DNA of 64,000 bases from Terribacillus halophilus (GTDB taxonomy: Bacteria > Bacillota > Bacilli > Bacillales > Amphibacillaceae), in assembly GCF_900101385.1 (NCBI RefSeq), contig NZ_FMZB01000001.1, positions 1 to 64,000 of the forward strand, read 5' to 3'. How positions within the stretch are numbered: the stretch's first letter is position 1; the number at the start of each line of letters is the position of its first letter. Shown in pieces: positions 33,420 to 42,583 of this stretch. A model generated the notes under the pieces. The model was not told the DNA's origin and did no database searches. It saw only the letters and a program-made list of their open reading frames with translations. Position numbers and translations under genes: made by a program.

Positions 33420-34226
33420 ATGAAATCAGTGAAGAAGCTCATGGCAGCAGCTGGACTTATCAGTATTTTGTTATTAAGTGCATGTATATCCAATGAAGAA
33501 TCAAGCGGTTCCGGCGAGGGGAAACTTACCATCGGAACGGAAGCAACATTCGCTCCTTTTGAATTGATGGAAGGGGACAAAATCGTCGGATTTGATGCAG
33601 ACTTGCTGGATGCAATCATGAAAGAAGCAGGGCTGGATTATGAATATAAAAACACTGGCTGGGATCCGATGCTTGTTGGGGTAGAGGATGAAACGCTGCA
33701 AGCCGGAATGGCTGGTATTACAATTACAGATGAAAGAAAAGAATCATACGATTTTTCTGCGCCATATTTTGAAGCAACACAGGTGATTGCTGTACCGGAA
33801 GGATCAGACATCCAATCGGCCGAAGATCTTAGCGGACTCAAGGTCGGTGTACAAAACGGTACGACTGGTGATGAAGCAGCGCAGAAGTTGGTTGGAAAAA
33901 ACAGCAGTGACCTTTCTAAGTATGATTCATCAGCAGCAACGATGATGGCATTGCAAAATGGTGACGTTGAAGCTGTTGTAACAGATATTGCAGTAGCACA
34001 GCATTATGTGAAAAACAACCCTGATGCCAACCTTACTTTAATTGAAGACGAAGATAATTTTGAGAAGGAATACTATGGCGTACTGCTTCCGAAAGACAGT
34101 GAGCATAAAGAAAAGATAGATGAAGCAATCCAGACGATTATGGAGAACGGAACGTATGAGGAAATCTATCAGGAATGGTTCGAAGGCACACCGGATATCG
34201 AAGCTCTGGAAAGCACACAGCCATAA
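33420..34226 (+). CDS. Polar amino-acid ABC importer, substrate-binding lipoprotein
   Basis: A 268-residue lipoprotein: MKSVKKLMAAAGLISILLLSAC signal (22 residues) with lipobox LSAC, then a SBP_bac_3 fold: LTIGTEATFAPFELMEGDKIVGFDADLL, MAGITITDERKESYDFSAPYF, LKVGVQNGTTGDEAA. This class binds glutamine, arginine or similar amino acids. AAAAGGGAG precedes ATG 33420. A hairpin at 34235-34268 separates it from the permease and may lower downstream expression relative to this gene. Confidence 0.9.
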   Translation: MKSVKKLMAAAGLISILLLSACISNEESSGSGEGKLTIGTEATFAPFELMEGDKIVGFDADLLDAIMKEAGLDYEYKNTGWDPMLVGVEDETLQAGMAGITITDERKESYDFSAPYFEATQVIAVPEGSDIQSAEDLSGLKVGVQNGTTGDEAAQKLVGKNSSDLSKYDSSAATMMALQNGDVEAVVTDIAVAQHYVKNNPDANLTLIEDEDNFEKEYYGVLLPKDSEHKEKIDEAIQTIMENGTYEEIYQEWFEGTPDIEALESTQP

Positions 34227-34234
34227 GAAGAATC

Positions 34235-34268
34235 ATATAGCGTAACGATCATAACCGTTACGCTATAT
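34235..34268 (+). terminator. Intercistronic hairpin (partial terminator) in the amino-acid importer operon
   Basis: ATATAGCGTAACG pairs with CGTTACGCTATAT around an eight-base loop (13 bp), followed by TT but no long U-tract. It probably stabilises or attenuates rather than fully terminates. Confidence 0.65.
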
Positions 34269-34306
34269 TTACGTTTTGTTTTATCAGCTATACTGAGGTG
34301 AGAGAG

Positions 34307-35020
34307 ATGGATTTTAGATGGGAAATTATTAGCGAATATTTGCCTTTCTTCATGAGAGGTTTAGGTTACACGATCCTGGCATCTTTGATTGGATTCCTCA
34401 TTGGTGCTTTAATCGGCCTGGTGATCGGAATGGGGAAAAGCCTGTCCAATCCGATACTCCGGCTGCCGTTCATTTGGTATGTGAATATTTTCAGAGGCAC
34501 CCCGCTGCTCGTACAGATTTTCTTGATTCATTTTGCGGTGATGCCTATTTTCATTAAGCCGCCAGAGCCGCTAATATCCTTGATTGTGGCATTGGCATTG
34601 AATTCTGCTGCGTATATTGCAGAGATTTTCCGTGCCGGCATCAACTCGATCGATAAGGGACAGCGTGAGGCCGCTTATAGTCTCGGTATGAGTCACGCGC
34701 AAGTGCTGCGGCATGTCGTCCTCCCGCAAGCATTCAAACGCATGATTCCGCCGCTTGGCAATGAATTCATCGTCTTGGTGAAAGATTCCTCGCTTGGAGC
34801 AGTCATTGCAGCGCCGGAACTGTTTTACTGGGGCAGAGTGGCAGTTGGGGCGTATTCCCGGGTTTGGGAGCCATATTTAGCTGTAGCCGTTTTGTATTTT
34901 GTCGTTTGTTTAGTATTATCATATGTACAGAGCTTTTTAGAAAGGAAGTATGCGACAGATGATCAGCGTAAAAAACCTAAAAAAAACCTTCGGCGAACTC
35001 GAGGTACTGCGGGACATTAA
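34307..35020 (+). CDS. Polar amino-acid ABC importer permease
   Basis: A 237-residue HisM-type permease with about five helices and the EAA loop [38 protein letters not shown] 34307 has GAGGTGAG upstream; GTG 34298 is the other option but lies within that site. The last about 20 residues ([17 protein letters not shown]) are basic and overlap the ATPase gene by 62 bases. This is unusual for the family and suggests that the original stop was lost. Confidence 0.9.
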   Translation: MDFRWEIISEYLPFFMRGLGYTILASLIGFLIGALIGLVIGMGKSLSNPILRLPFIWYVNIFRGTPLLVQIFLIHFAVMPIFIKPPEPLISLIVALALNSAAYIAEIFRAGINSIDKGQREAAYSLGMSHAQVLRHVVLPQAFKRMIPPLGNEFIVLVKDSSLGAVIAAPELFYWGRVAVGAYSRVWEPYLAVAVLYFVVCLVLSYVQSFLERKYATDDQRKKPKKNLRRTRGTAGH

Positions 35021-35681
35021 CGTCGAAATAAAAGAAAAGGAAGTAGTCGTTGTCATCGGTCCTTCCGGTTCCGGCAAGTCCACTTTCATACGCTGCCTCA
35101 ATCGGATCGAGGATATCACGGATGGTCATGTTTATATAGAAGGAACAGATATCTCAAATAAAAAAGTTAATATCAATAAAGTGCGGACAGATGTCGGTAT
35201 GGTATTCCAGCAGTTCAACCTGTTCCCTCATAAAACAGTATTGGAGAATATCATGCTTTCCCCAATGGTTGTGCGCAAGTGGAAGAAGAAGGATGCGGAA
35301 GAGAAAGCACTGGCATTGCTGCGCAAGGTCGGTTTGGAGGATAAGGCAGGCGTTTATCCAGAGTCCCTTTCCGGCGGACAGAAGCAGCGGGTTGCCATTG
35401 CCCGTGCCTTGTGCATGGAGCCGAAGGTGATGCTATTCGATGAACCGACGTCTGCATTGGACCCGGAAATGGTCGGAGAGGTGCTTGAGGTCATGAAACA
35501 GCTTGCCCAGGAAGGGATGACAATGATCGTGGTCACCCATGAAATGGGCTTCGCGCGCGAAGTGGGTGATAGGGTCTTGTTCATGGATGGCGGCTATATC
35601 GTGGAAGAAGCAAAACCGGATGATATTTTCAGCAATCCGAAGGAAGAACGGACAAAGGCTTTCTTAAGTAAAGTACTATGA
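34959..35681 (+). CDS. Polar amino-acid ABC importer ATP-binding protein (GlnQ-like)
   Basis: A 240-residue ATPase: Walker [10 protein letters not shown] (about 33-41), signature [17 protein letters not shown], Walker [15 protein letters not shown]-loop VVTHEMGFA. Start ATG 34959 ([12 protein letters not shown]) matches the family; AAAGGAAG is ten or so bases upstream, inside the permease gene. It is followed by a perfect palindromic terminator. Confidence 0.9.
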   Translation: MISVKNLKKTFGELEVLRDINVEIKEKEVVVVIGPSGSGKSTFIRCLNRIEDITDGHVYIEGTDISNKKVNINKVRTDVGMVFQQFNLFPHKTVLENIMLSPMVVRKWKKKDAEEKALALLRKVGLEDKAGVYPESLSGGQKQRVAIARALCMEPKVMLFDEPTSALDPEMVGEVLEVMKQLAQEGMTMIVVTHEMGFAREVGDRVLFMDGGYIVEEAKPDDIFSNPKEERTKAFLSKVL

Positions 35682-35686
35682 CAAGT

Positions 35687-35720
35687 ACAGCCAGTGCATG
35701 CATGCACTGGCTGTTTCCTT
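35687..35720 (+). terminator. Terminator of the amino-acid importer operon
   Basis: Perfect 28-base palindrome (ACAGCCAGTGCATG and complement) followed by TTCCTT; six bases after the stop codon. Confidence 0.75.
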
Positions 35721-35789
35721 ATAAAAAGGGCGTCATATTATCTTACAAGTTTGCTGTCATCCTTTATTCCCCATGCTAAAGTAAAGATA

Positions 35790-35950
35790 AGATTTTCGGG
35801 TAACAAACGAACTGTAACCAATAGGCAACATTCGTCATGTTCTCGGTTAATCCCTCTCATTTGCAAGCAGAATGCATTGTTCGGCTTGTCTTACAGCTTG
35901 TACAGGTGGTATGTTGCGTGGCATATCCGACTGTGCAGGCTGTTTTTTTT
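35790..35950 (+). ncRNA. Unassigned structured RNA ending in an intrinsic terminator
   Basis: Between two operons there is no gene, but there are successive hairpins: GCAAGC...GCTTGT at 35863-35890, then ACAGCTTGTACA with TGTGCAGGCTGT (35893-35943, 12 bp with two G-U) enclosing GGTATG/CATATCC, then eight T (35943-35950). A separate promoter for the downstream operon lies after this terminator, so the RNA seems to be its own short transcript or an old leader. The 5' end is uncertain and no riboswitch class was recognised. Confidence 0.4.
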
Positions 35951-35975
35951 GTGCTTTTTGCTGAAATAAGGAAAA

Positions 35976-36004
35976 TTGTGCTGGACATGCTATGAATTTG
36001 TAAT
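35976..36004 (+). promoter_or_regulatory. SigA promoter of the NitT/TauT-type importer operon
   Basis: TTGTGC, 17 bases, TGTAAT; predicted start near 36011, giving a leader of about 48 bases. Confidence 0.6.
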
Positions 36005-36013
36005 CATTTAGCA

Positions 36014-36053
36014 CGCTCCTGCGTATGATGGGTCTATAGAAATGACAGGAGTG
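36014..36053 (+). promoter_or_regulatory. Leader hairpin that can hide the ribosome site
   Basis: CGCTCCTG (36014-36021) can pair with CAGGAGTG (36046-36053), an 8-bp stem (one G-U) whose 3' arm is the AGGAG ribosome site of the ATPase gene, five or six bases before ATG. It occupies nearly the whole predicted leader. Confidence 0.5.
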
Positions 36054-36058
36054 GCGCA

Positions 36059-36835
36059 ATGTATAAATTAAAAGTCGTAGATGCTAGCAAGATATTCAGA
36101 CGCGACGGACAGGAAGTTGTTGCATTGCAGGAGACAACAATGCAAATACCTGCTGGACGCTTTGTCAGTATTATTGGCCCCAGTGGCTGCGGCAAGTCGA
36201 CACTCTTTAATATGATTGCCGGGCTTATCAAACCGACTACTGGAAAGATCCTTTTGGATGGGCAGAATATTGTCGGTAAGAGTGGTTATGTCGGTTATAT
36301 GCTTCAAAAGGATTTGCTGCTGCCGTGGCGGACGATTTTGGATAATGTGATTCTCGGTTTGGAGATCAAAGGTATATCGAAGAGGGAGGCGAGAAAAAGA
36401 GCGCAGCCATTACTGGAAAGGTATGGACTGCAAGGATTTGAGAACAATTATCCTCCGGAGTTATCCGGCGGAATGCGCCAGCGGGCGGCGTTATTAAGGA
36501 CATTGCTGTATGATCAGGACGTCATTTTGCTGGATGAACCATTCGGGGCGCTGGATGCCCAGACCAGACTCCAGATGCAGGAATGGCTGCTTCGTATTTG
36601 GGAGGACTTTCAAAAAACAATTCTCTTCATCACCCATGACATAGATGAAGCCATCTTCTTGTCAGATGATATTTACGTCCTGTCTCAGCGTCCGGGGAAA
36701 TTAAAGGCAAAGATCCATGTGGAACTGGAACGTCCCCGTACAGAGGAAACGCTGCTATCGGATGAATTTAGATCATTAAAGCAAACATTGCTGGATTTGC
36801 TTAGAGAGGAACCGAGAGAGAATGGCACAACCTGA
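36059..36835 (+). CDS. NitT/TauT-type ABC importer ATP-binding protein
   Basis: A 258-residue ATPase: Walker [10 protein letters not shown] (about 39-47), Q-loop MLQKDLLLPW (the PW is typical of SsuB/TauB/ThiZ), signature LSGGMRQRAALLRTLL, Walker B ILLDEPFGALDAQTR, H-loop THDIDEA. It serves the permease and lipoprotein that follow. Its end overlaps the permease gene by 14 bases. Substrate class is aromatic, sulfonate, nitrate or pyrimidine precursor; not resolvable by sequence. Resembles the B. subtilis ytlABCD locus. Confidence 0.88.
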   Translation: MYKLKVVDASKIFRRDGQEVVALQETTMQIPAGRFVSIIGPSGCGKSTLFNMIAGLIKPTTGKILLDGQNIVGKSGYVGYMLQKDLLLPWRTILDNVILGLEIKGISKREARKRAQPLLERYGLQGFENNYPPELSGGMRQRAALLRTLLYDQDVILLDEPFGALDAQTRLQMQEWLLRIWEDFQKTILFITHDIDEAIFLSDDIYVLSQRPGKLKAKIHVELERPRTEETLLSDEFRSLKQTLLDLLREEPRENGTT

Positions 36836-37637
36836 AAAGAAACGCTACATCGAGGACGAGAAAAAACGCCAGCAGCGAATGAAACGGATAGTATTTGGAG
36901 GGCAGATTGGTCTGGGGGTTCTGGTGATTGTGTTGTGGGAGGTCCTGACACGATACGAAGTGATGGATCCATATTATTGGAGCAGCCCAAGTACAATCTA
37001 TGAAACTGCGAAAATTGCTTTTTTGGAAGGCACGCTTTGGAATGATTTAGTCTATACATCGCTTGCTACATTGGCCGGCTTTGCATCAGGGACATTGATT
37101 GGTTCATTGGTCGGTCTGTCTTTTTGGTGGTCGGCTTATTATTCCCGGATATCTGAACCATACTTGATCGCTTTCAATGCGATTCCGAAGCTGGCGCTTG
37201 GACCGGTCATTGTCATTTTGTTCGGCATCGGGTTCTTTTCCAAGGTAATGCTGGCGTTCCTTATGACCGTCATTGTCACCGCGCTTGCAGCACATAGCGG
37301 AATTAAAGCGATAGACAAAGATCTGGAAAAGCTGCTGTATTCCTTGGGAGCCAAACGCAGACATGTGTTTACGAAAGTGGTCGTTCCGACAACGATGCCT
37401 TGGATCGTAAGCAGCCTGCGAATCAATATCGCATTGGCGCTTGCCGGGACGATCGTTGGGGAATTCATCAGTTCCCGTCAAGGAATCGGCAGAATGATCC
37501 TATATGCAGGACAAATTCTGGATATCGACCTTGTGTGGGTCGGTGTCGTCGTATTGTCGATATTGTCCTTGCTCATGTACGCAGGGACAGTCAGTTTGGA
37601 GAAGTTATTGCTGCGCGGTCAAGAACCGAAACAATAG
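36822..37637 (+). CDS. NitT/TauT-type ABC importer permease
   Basis: A 271-residue permease with a charged N-terminus and about six helices. EAA-type loop LYSLGAKRRHVFTKVVVPTTMPWIVSSLRINIALA near 173-207 and FISSRQGIGRMILYA are typical of SsuC/TauC. It starts inside the ATPase gene, with GAGAGG upstream, indicating coupled translation. Confidence 0.88.
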   Translation: MAQPEKKRYIEDEKKRQQRMKRIVFGGQIGLGVLVIVLWEVLTRYEVMDPYYWSSPSTIYETAKIAFLEGTLWNDLVYTSLATLAGFASGTLIGSLVGLSFWWSAYYSRISEPYLIAFNAIPKLALGPVIVILFGIGFFSKVMLAFLMTVIVTALAAHSGIKAIDKDLEKLLYSLGAKRRHVFTKVVVPTTMPWIVSSLRINIALALAGTIVGEFISSRQGIGRMILYAGQILDIDLVWVGVVVLSILSLLMYAGTVSLEKLLLRGQEPKQ

Positions 37638-37647
37638 GAGGTGTCCC

Positions 37648-38658
37648 ATGGGAAAAGCGCGGTTGTTTGGTGTGTTCTTTTTGGCTGTCCTGCTTGGCAT
37701 GCTGGCAGGCTGTTCGGGTGGCGGCAGTGGGGAAGGGAAGCTGAAGAAAATAACCATTGCTGAACCGGTGCATTTGACCGGCTATCTGCCGCTATATGCA
37801 GCAATCCATGAAGGATATTTTGAAGAAGAAGGTTTGGATGTGGAAGTAGTCACTGCAACTGGCGGAGCGCATGTAACCACTGTCGTAAGCGGGGATGCCT
37901 GGGGAAATATCGCCGGTCCGGATTCGAATGCACTAGCCAATATCGATTCGAATGATCCAATCGTCTCTGTGGTCAACGTCGTCAACCGGGCCAATGTCTA
38001 CTTGATGGCTGGCGGAGATACGCCTCCGGCGGGAGCATCCGAGGAAGAATTGGCAGCATATTTGGAAGGAAAGACAATTGCAGCAGGGCGCTATGGCGGC
38101 AGCCCGAATTTACTGACACGTTACTTGATCATGGAACTAGGCATGGAGCCAGGAAAGGATGTCCTGCTTGAGGAGCCTGCCGATGCAAGTGCAGTCGTGT
38201 CATTGGTGGAGAACGGTCAGGCGGATATTGCCAATGGCGCCGAACCGCAAATATACGATGGAATTGAAAAAGGGGTCTGGAATGAACCGTTCTACGGCTT
38301 TCCTAGTCTAGGAGATTATCCATACAGTGTCATCAGTGTGAAGCAATCTACCATTGATGAAGATCCAGAAACGGTCCAGAAATTCGTAAATGCTATTACA
38401 AAAGCTTTGAAAGCAGTGGATGAGGATGAAGAATTGGCGATGGGGGTATTAAAGAAGGAATTCCCGACAACCGATGAAGCGAGTCTCCAAGCCTCACTTG
38501 ATCGAGCATATGCGGATGAGCTTTGGAGCAAGGATGGCTATATTACAGAGGAAGCAACGGATAAAACAATGGATGTGGTTACGAAAACCGGGGTGTATAA
38601 GGGAGATTATCAATACGAGGAATTGGTCAATATGGAGTTCGTGGAAAGCTTGGAATAG
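37648..38658 (+). CDS. NitT/TauT-type ABC importer, substrate-binding lipoprotein
   Basis: A 336-residue lipoprotein: signal MGKARLFGVFFLAVLLGMLAGC with LAGC lipobox, then a SsuA/THI5-like fold (VHLTGYLPLYAAIHEGYFEEEGLDVEVV, NIAGPDSNALANID, VSLVENGQADIANGAEPQI). ATG 37648 has AGGAGGTG upstream, ten bases after the permease stop; an upstream in-frame extension is just read-through in another frame of the permease gene. The ligand is unknown. Confidence 0.88.
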   Translation: MGKARLFGVFFLAVLLGMLAGCSGGGSGEGKLKKITIAEPVHLTGYLPLYAAIHEGYFEEEGLDVEVVTATGGAHVTTVVSGDAWGNIAGPDSNALANIDSNDPIVSVVNVVNRANVYLMAGGDTPPAGASEEELAAYLEGKTIAAGRYGGSPNLLTRYLIMELGMEPGKDVLLEEPADASAVVSLVENGQADIANGAEPQIYDGIEKGVWNEPFYGFPSLGDYPYSVISVKQSTIDEDPETVQKFVNAITKALKAVDEDEELAMGVLKKEFPTTDEASLQASLDRAYADELWSKDGYITEEATDKTMDVVTKTGVYKGDYQYEELVNMEFVESLE

Positions 38659-38663
38659 TTCGG

Positions 38664-38691
38664 GCTGGCAATCCAATTGCCAGCTTTTTTT
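38664..38691 (+). terminator. Terminator of the NitT/TauT-type operon
   Basis: GCTGGCAA, five-base loop, TTGCCAGC, then seven T. Confidence 0.9.
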
Positions 38692-38832
38692 CTTGTAAAC
38701 TTGGGCAAGTTACAGCCATATAGTATGGAAGGGCAAGGATCTCTGATGCTTAAAAGTTTCTACTAGGAAACTTTATTGTTATAGTGCATAATAAAAGGAA
38801 AACAGATTGTCAGCAAAACGAGGAGGGCAACG

Positions 38833-39633
38833 ATGGACGAAAATGTATTACTAGCCTTGGGTTTGACCTTGATGGCGGGCCTTGCAACAGGTATAGGCAG
38901 TCTGATGGGATTTTTCACTTCCACAACGAATACAAAATTCCTATCACTCAGTCTTGGATTCTCTGCCGGAGTGATGATATATGTCTCGATGGTCGAAATC
39001 TTCGTCAAGGCAAAAGATGCCCTCACTGGCGCGATCGGTATCCAGGCGGGCAACTGGGCCACGGTGGGGGGATTCTTTGGCGGCATGATTCTCATCGCGC
39101 TGATTGACAAAGTGATACCGAAGCAATCCAATCCGCATGAAGGCAAAAAAGTCGAGGAGATGGATAGTCCGGTTCAGAATCAGGCTTTGCTCAAAATGGG
39201 TACTTTTACTGCATTGGCCATTGCAATTCATAATTTCCCCGAAGGGATTGCTACCTTCACTTCTGCTTTGCAGGATCCGTCACTGGGGGTAGCCATTGCC
39301 ATCGCCATTGCAATCCATAATATACCGGAGGGGATTGCTGTTGCCGTCCCTGTCTACTTTGCGACAAACAATAAAAAGAAGGCTTTTGGTCTTTCTTTCT
39401 TATCTGGACTGTCGGAACCCGTAGGTGCCATTCTTGCTTATCTTGTTTTGATGCCGTTTCTGAATGATATAATGTTCGGGGTCATTTTTGCTGCCGTGGC
39501 AGGGATCATGGTCTTTATCTCACTGGATGGATTACTGCCAGCCGCCAAGAAATATGATGAAGGCCATACGTCGATCTATGGATTGATCAGCGGCATGATC
39601 GTGATGGCAGTCAGCTTGCTATTGTTCATCTGA
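38833..39633 (+). CDS. zupT: Zinc transporter ZupT
   Basis: A 266-residue ZIP-family importer with eight helices. Both signature helices are intact: IAIHNFPEGIATF (about 131-143) and IAIHNIPEGIAVAVP (about 156-170), the His/Asn/Pro/Glu metal path of ZupT. It takes up Zn2+ and other divalent cations. GAGGAGG precedes the ATG. It is monocistronic with a hairpin at 39640. A second, less typical ZIP protein is encoded at 19198-19941. Confidence 0.93.
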   Translation: MDENVLLALGLTLMAGLATGIGSLMGFFTSTTNTKFLSLSLGFSAGVMIYVSMVEIFVKAKDALTGAIGIQAGNWATVGGFFGGMILIALIDKVIPKQSNPHEGKKVEEMDSPVQNQALLKMGTFTALAIAIHNFPEGIATFTSALQDPSLGVAIAIAIAIHNIPEGIAVAVPVYFATNNKKKAFGLSFLSGLSEPVGAILAYLVLMPFLNDIMFGVIFAAVAGIMVFISLDGLLPAAKKYDEGHTSIYGLISGMIVMAVSLLLFI

Positions 39634-39639
39634 ATCAAG

Positions 39640-39668
39640 AACCGTTTGCTTAAGCAGACGGTTTCTTT
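39640..39668 (+). terminator. Terminator after zupT
   Basis: AACCGTTTGCTT pairs with AAGCAGACGGTT (one G-U), followed by TCTTTG. Confidence 0.6.
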
Positions 39669-39701
39669 GTGTATAATAGGAGGAAACAGGAGGGATGCCC
39701 A

Positions 39702-40652
39702 ATGGGAAGTAAACTCGTGGAAAATAGCAAGAATGCCTTGATCAGCAGCCTGGCGCTTGGAAGAGGAGAAACATTGCTGATTGTTACGGATGACAGCAAA
39801 AAGGAGCTGGCAGAAGCTCTTTACGCAGCGGGCAGATCAATCGGGGCGGAAACATTGCTGCTAGTCATGCAGGACAGGGAGAAATCCGGTCAGGAACCGC
39901 CAAGCGGTATTGCCGAAGCGATGAAGCATTGTGATGTGGCTGTGTGTATCACGGAACATTCCCTGACCCATACACAGGCGAAAAAGGATGCGGTTGCAGC
40001 TGGTGTCCGTGTCGCAACGATGCCAGGGATTACATATGATATGTTTTTGGAAGGCGCAATCAGTGCAGACTATGATACAGTTGAAAGGTTGACATACGAA
40101 GTTACCGAGAAATTAAGCCGGGCACATCAAGTGTGTGTGGCAAAAGACAGGGAAGAATTGGTGTTTTCCATCAAAGGCCGCAGCGGTGTTCCTAGCACAG
40201 GGATTTACCGGAAAAAAGGGCAATCCGGTAATCTGCCTTCGGGTGAAGCTTTCATTGCACCATTGGAAGGTACAGCTTCTGGACGTATTTGGATCGATGG
40301 CTCGATTTCAGGTCTTGGCAAGCTGGAGGAACCGATTCTCCTCACAATCGAGGAAGGGCGTTTGACAGCAGCTACCGGCAGGCAAGGGGACATGCTGCTG
40401 CAGATGCTGGGAGATGGTCCTGGCCGCAATGTTGCCGAATTCGGTGTCGGTACGAATGACAAAGCACGAATCACCGGTAACGTTTTGGAGGACGAAAAAG
40501 TATATGGAACGATCCACGTTGCTTTTGGAAGCAACAACACATTCGGCGGTGTTGTATCAGCCGGCGTCCATATAGATTGCGTAGTGAAAACCCCGACGGT
40601 CTTTCTGGATGATGTATTGCTCTTGGAAGATGGGAATATGAAGCGCGGCTAA
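39702..40652 (+). CDS. M29-type aminopeptidase (AmpS/PepS-like)
   Basis: A 316-residue protein of the thermophilic metallo-aminopeptidase family (M29), shorter than classical members (about 410). The C-terminal metal region is visible: GTASGRIWIDGS, NVAEFGVGTNDKARITGNVLEDEKVYGTIHVAFGSN and the following GGVVSAGVHIDCVV with a conserved His. The N-terminal part has GRGETLLIVTDD. It may instead act like the related NicX-type proteins. ATG 39702 has a strong AGGAGGG; TATAAT is at 39672. It probably removes N-terminal residues of peptides in the cytoplasm. Confidence 0.82.
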   Translation: MGSKLVENSKNALISSLALGRGETLLIVTDDSKKELAEALYAAGRSIGAETLLLVMQDREKSGQEPPSGIAEAMKHCDVAVCITEHSLTHTQAKKDAVAAGVRVATMPGITYDMFLEGAISADYDTVERLTYEVTEKLSRAHQVCVAKDREELVFSIKGRSGVPSTGIYRKKGQSGNLPSGEAFIAPLEGTASGRIWIDGSISGLGKLEEPILLTIEEGRLTAATGRQGDMLLQMLGDGPGRNVAEFGVGTNDKARITGNVLEDEKVYGTIHVAFGSNNTFGGVVSAGVHIDCVVKTPTVFLDDVLLLEDGNMKRG

Positions 40653-40679
40653 ATCGCGCTTCTATGGCATAACGCACAA

Positions 40680-40693
40680 TAAAAGCGCTTACA
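40680..40693. promoter_or_regulatory. cre site upstream of msmX
   Basis: On the minus strand TGTAAGCGCTTTTA matches the cre consensus TGNAANCGNWNNCA at all but one fixed position. It is 75-88 bases before the msmX start and suggests CcpA control. Confidence 0.6.
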
Positions 40694-40767
40694 TTTTGTG
40701 CAAGTGACAAATGGAATCAAAAGTCGAAAAGAGGTAAAGTAAAGATATACAAAAAGGAGGCGCTTAC

Positions 40768-41892
40768 ATGGCAAAGATAGAGTTGAAAAATATCCAAAAG
40801 GTCTACGATAAAAACGTAACGGCAGTTGAAGACTTCAACTTAGAAATAGATGACAAAGAATTCATCGTTTTCGTTGGTCCCTCCGGCTGCGGAAAATCGA
40901 CTACTTTACGGATGATTGCTGGTTTGGAGGAAATCTCAGGCGGTGACTTCTATATGGACGGAGAACGAATGAATGACGTCCCGCCAAAGGATCGGGATAT
41001 CGCCATGGTATTCCAGAACTATGCGCTTTATCCACATATGAATGTATACAACAATATGGCTTTTGGTTTGAAGCTCCGTAAATTCAAAAAGGATGAAATC
41101 GACAAACGTGTCCAGGAAGCCAGCCGGATCCTTGGGCTGACAGATTATCTGAACCGGAAGCCAAAAGCACTATCCGGCGGTCAGCGCCAGCGTGTAGCAC
41201 TGGGGCGAGCGATTGTCCGGGATGCGAAAGTATTCTTGATGGATGAGCCGCTTTCCAACTTGGATGCAAAGCTGCGGGTGCAAATGCGGGCAGAAATCCA
41301 GAAGCTGCACCAGCGCTTGCAAACGACTACTATTTACGTAACGCATGACCAGACCGAAGCAATGACGATGGCGAGTCGGCTTGTTGTCATGAAAGACGGT
41401 ATCATCCAGCAGGTGGGGGCGCCGAAGGATGTTTACGATAATCCAAATAATATGTTCGTTGGAGGCTTCATCGGCTCACCATCCATGAACTTCCTCAACG
41501 TGACCATCCAAGATGGCAAAGCGAAACTGGGAAATGTCACATTCCAGCTTCCGCCGGAGAAAAAGCAGATGCTGCAGGATGCGGGGTATGGCAGTGGGGA
41601 AGTCGTGATGGGAATCAGACCGGAACATATCCATGATGCCGATTATGAAGAAAGCCTGGCGTATGCTCATGAAGTAGAAGCGACAATCGATGTTGTCGAA
41701 TTGATGGGGGCCGAAAGCTTCCTCTACGCTGATATGGCCGGACAGGAGTTCGTGGCCCGAGTGGATGCCCGTTCCGATATCAAAGGCAAGGATAAGCGCA
41801 AGCTGCTATTCGATATGAGTCAGGTGCATTTCTTCGATAAAGAAACAGAAGGTCGAATCACCGAAGCAAACGCAGCCTCTCAAGTTTCCTGA
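40768..41892 (+). CDS. msmX: Multisugar ABC importer ATPase MsmX
   Basis: A 374-residue ATPase of the MsmX/UgpC class: Walker [10 protein letters not shown] (about 37-45), Q-loop [10 protein letters not shown], signature [15 protein letters not shown], Walker [18 protein letters not shown]-loop THDQTEA, and a C-terminal TOBE domain ([13 protein letters not shown]). No permease or binding protein adjoins, as for B. subtilis MsmX, which energises several sugar importers whose operons lack an ATPase. AAGGAGG precedes ATG. A cre site lies upstream; a terminator follows. Confidence 0.92.
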   Translation: MAKIELKNIQKVYDKNVTAVEDFNLEIDDKEFIVFVGPSGCGKSTTLRMIAGLEEISGGDFYMDGERMNDVPPKDRDIAMVFQNYALYPHMNVYNNMAFGLKLRKFKKDEIDKRVQEASRILGLTDYLNRKPKALSGGQRQRVALGRAIVRDAKVFLMDEPLSNLDAKLRVQMRAEIQKLHQRLQTTTIYVTHDQTEAMTMASRLVVMKDGIIQQVGAPKDVYDNPNNMFVGGFIGSPSMNFLNVTIQDGKAKLGNVTFQLPPEKKQMLQDAGYGSGEVVMGIRPEHIHDADYEESLAYAHEVEATIDVVELMGAESFLYADMAGQEFVARVDARSDIKGKDKRKLLFDMSQVHFFDKETEGRITEANAASQVS

Positions 41893-41898
41893 TGTAAA

Positions 41899-41927
41899 GA
41901 CTGCGCCCAGTGGGTGCGGTCTTTTTA
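41899..41927 (+). terminator. Terminator after msmX
   Basis: GACTGCGCCC pairs with GGGTGCGGTC (two G-U) followed by five T. Confidence 0.75.
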
Positions 41928-41961
41928 TGATAAAATGAGAGATAATGGAAGGAGGGAATTG

Positions 41962-42483
41962 ATGGACAGAAGATATCCCATCGGTCAGTTTCATGTGGAA
42001 GTACCTATTTCGGAAGAACATACAAAACAATGGATAGAAGAGATCAGCCAGCTGCCTGAGCAGTTGTCCCTGCTCGTGAAGGGGCTGTCGGAATCTGAGC
42101 TCCTGTATACATATCGGGAAGGTGGTTGGACTATCAAGCAGCTAATACATCACCTCTCTGATAGTCACCTTAATTCTTACATCCGCTTCAAATTGGCGCT
42201 GACAGAAGAAAATCCAATCATCAAGCCTTATGAAGAATCAAAATGGGCCGAGCTTTTAGATTATGAAATGCCTCCTCAATCCGCCTTGGATTTACTCGCA
42301 GCCATCCATCGGAAATGGGTCGTGTTGCTTCGCTCACTTAGCGCTGAACAGCTTGAACGAACATTCCGGCACCCGGAATCCGGAGAAGTGAATTTGAAGG
42401 AGAACATTGGCATCTACGCTTGGCACGGCAAGCATCATTTAGCTCATATCCGCTTGGCCTTGGAAAACGACCATAAACAGTAA
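41962..42483 (+). CDS. bstA: DinB-fold bacillithiol transferase (BstA/YfiT-like)
   Basis: A 173-residue four-helix DinB/YfiT protein with the metal-binding histidines in WTIKQLIHHLSDSHLNSYIRF (about residues 50-70) and YAWHGKHHLAHIRLAL near the C-terminus. N-terminal YPIGQFHVEVPISEE is typical of YfiT. In Bacillus this family adds bacillithiol to electrophiles and antibiotics. ATG 41962 has a strong AAGGAGGG; the longer frame from 41914 begins inside the msmX terminator. Confidence 0.88.
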   Translation: MDRRYPIGQFHVEVPISEEHTKQWIEEISQLPEQLSLLVKGLSESELLYTYREGGWTIKQLIHHLSDSHLNSYIRFKLALTEENPIIKPYEESKWAELLDYEMPPQSALDLLAAIHRKWVVLLRSLSAEQLERTFRHPESGEVNLKENIGIYAWHGKHHLAHIRLALENDHKQ

Positions 42484-42513
42484 AAGAGTATCCTGCGAGG
42501 ATACTCTTTTTTA
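42482..42513 (+). terminator. Terminator after the bstA-like gene
   Basis: AAAAGAGTATCC, TGCGA, GGATACTCTTTT with further T: perfect 12-bp stem that begins inside the stop codon. Confidence 0.9.
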
Positions 42514-42583
42514 TGTTACGTGGTTTTACTTAGATAGCAGGAAGGAAATAACTATGTAGATAGATAAAGGAGTGGATGACGGG

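Noticed and set aside
35894-35950. TPP or guanidine riboswitch for the NitT/TauT-type importer
   Set aside because: The conserved CTGAGA/ACCTGATC (TPP) and ykkC motifs are absent.
37504-37647. Upstream extension of the NitT/TauT substrate-binding gene
   Set aside because: It reads a shadow frame of the permease gene; the signal peptide and ribosome site fix the start at 37648.
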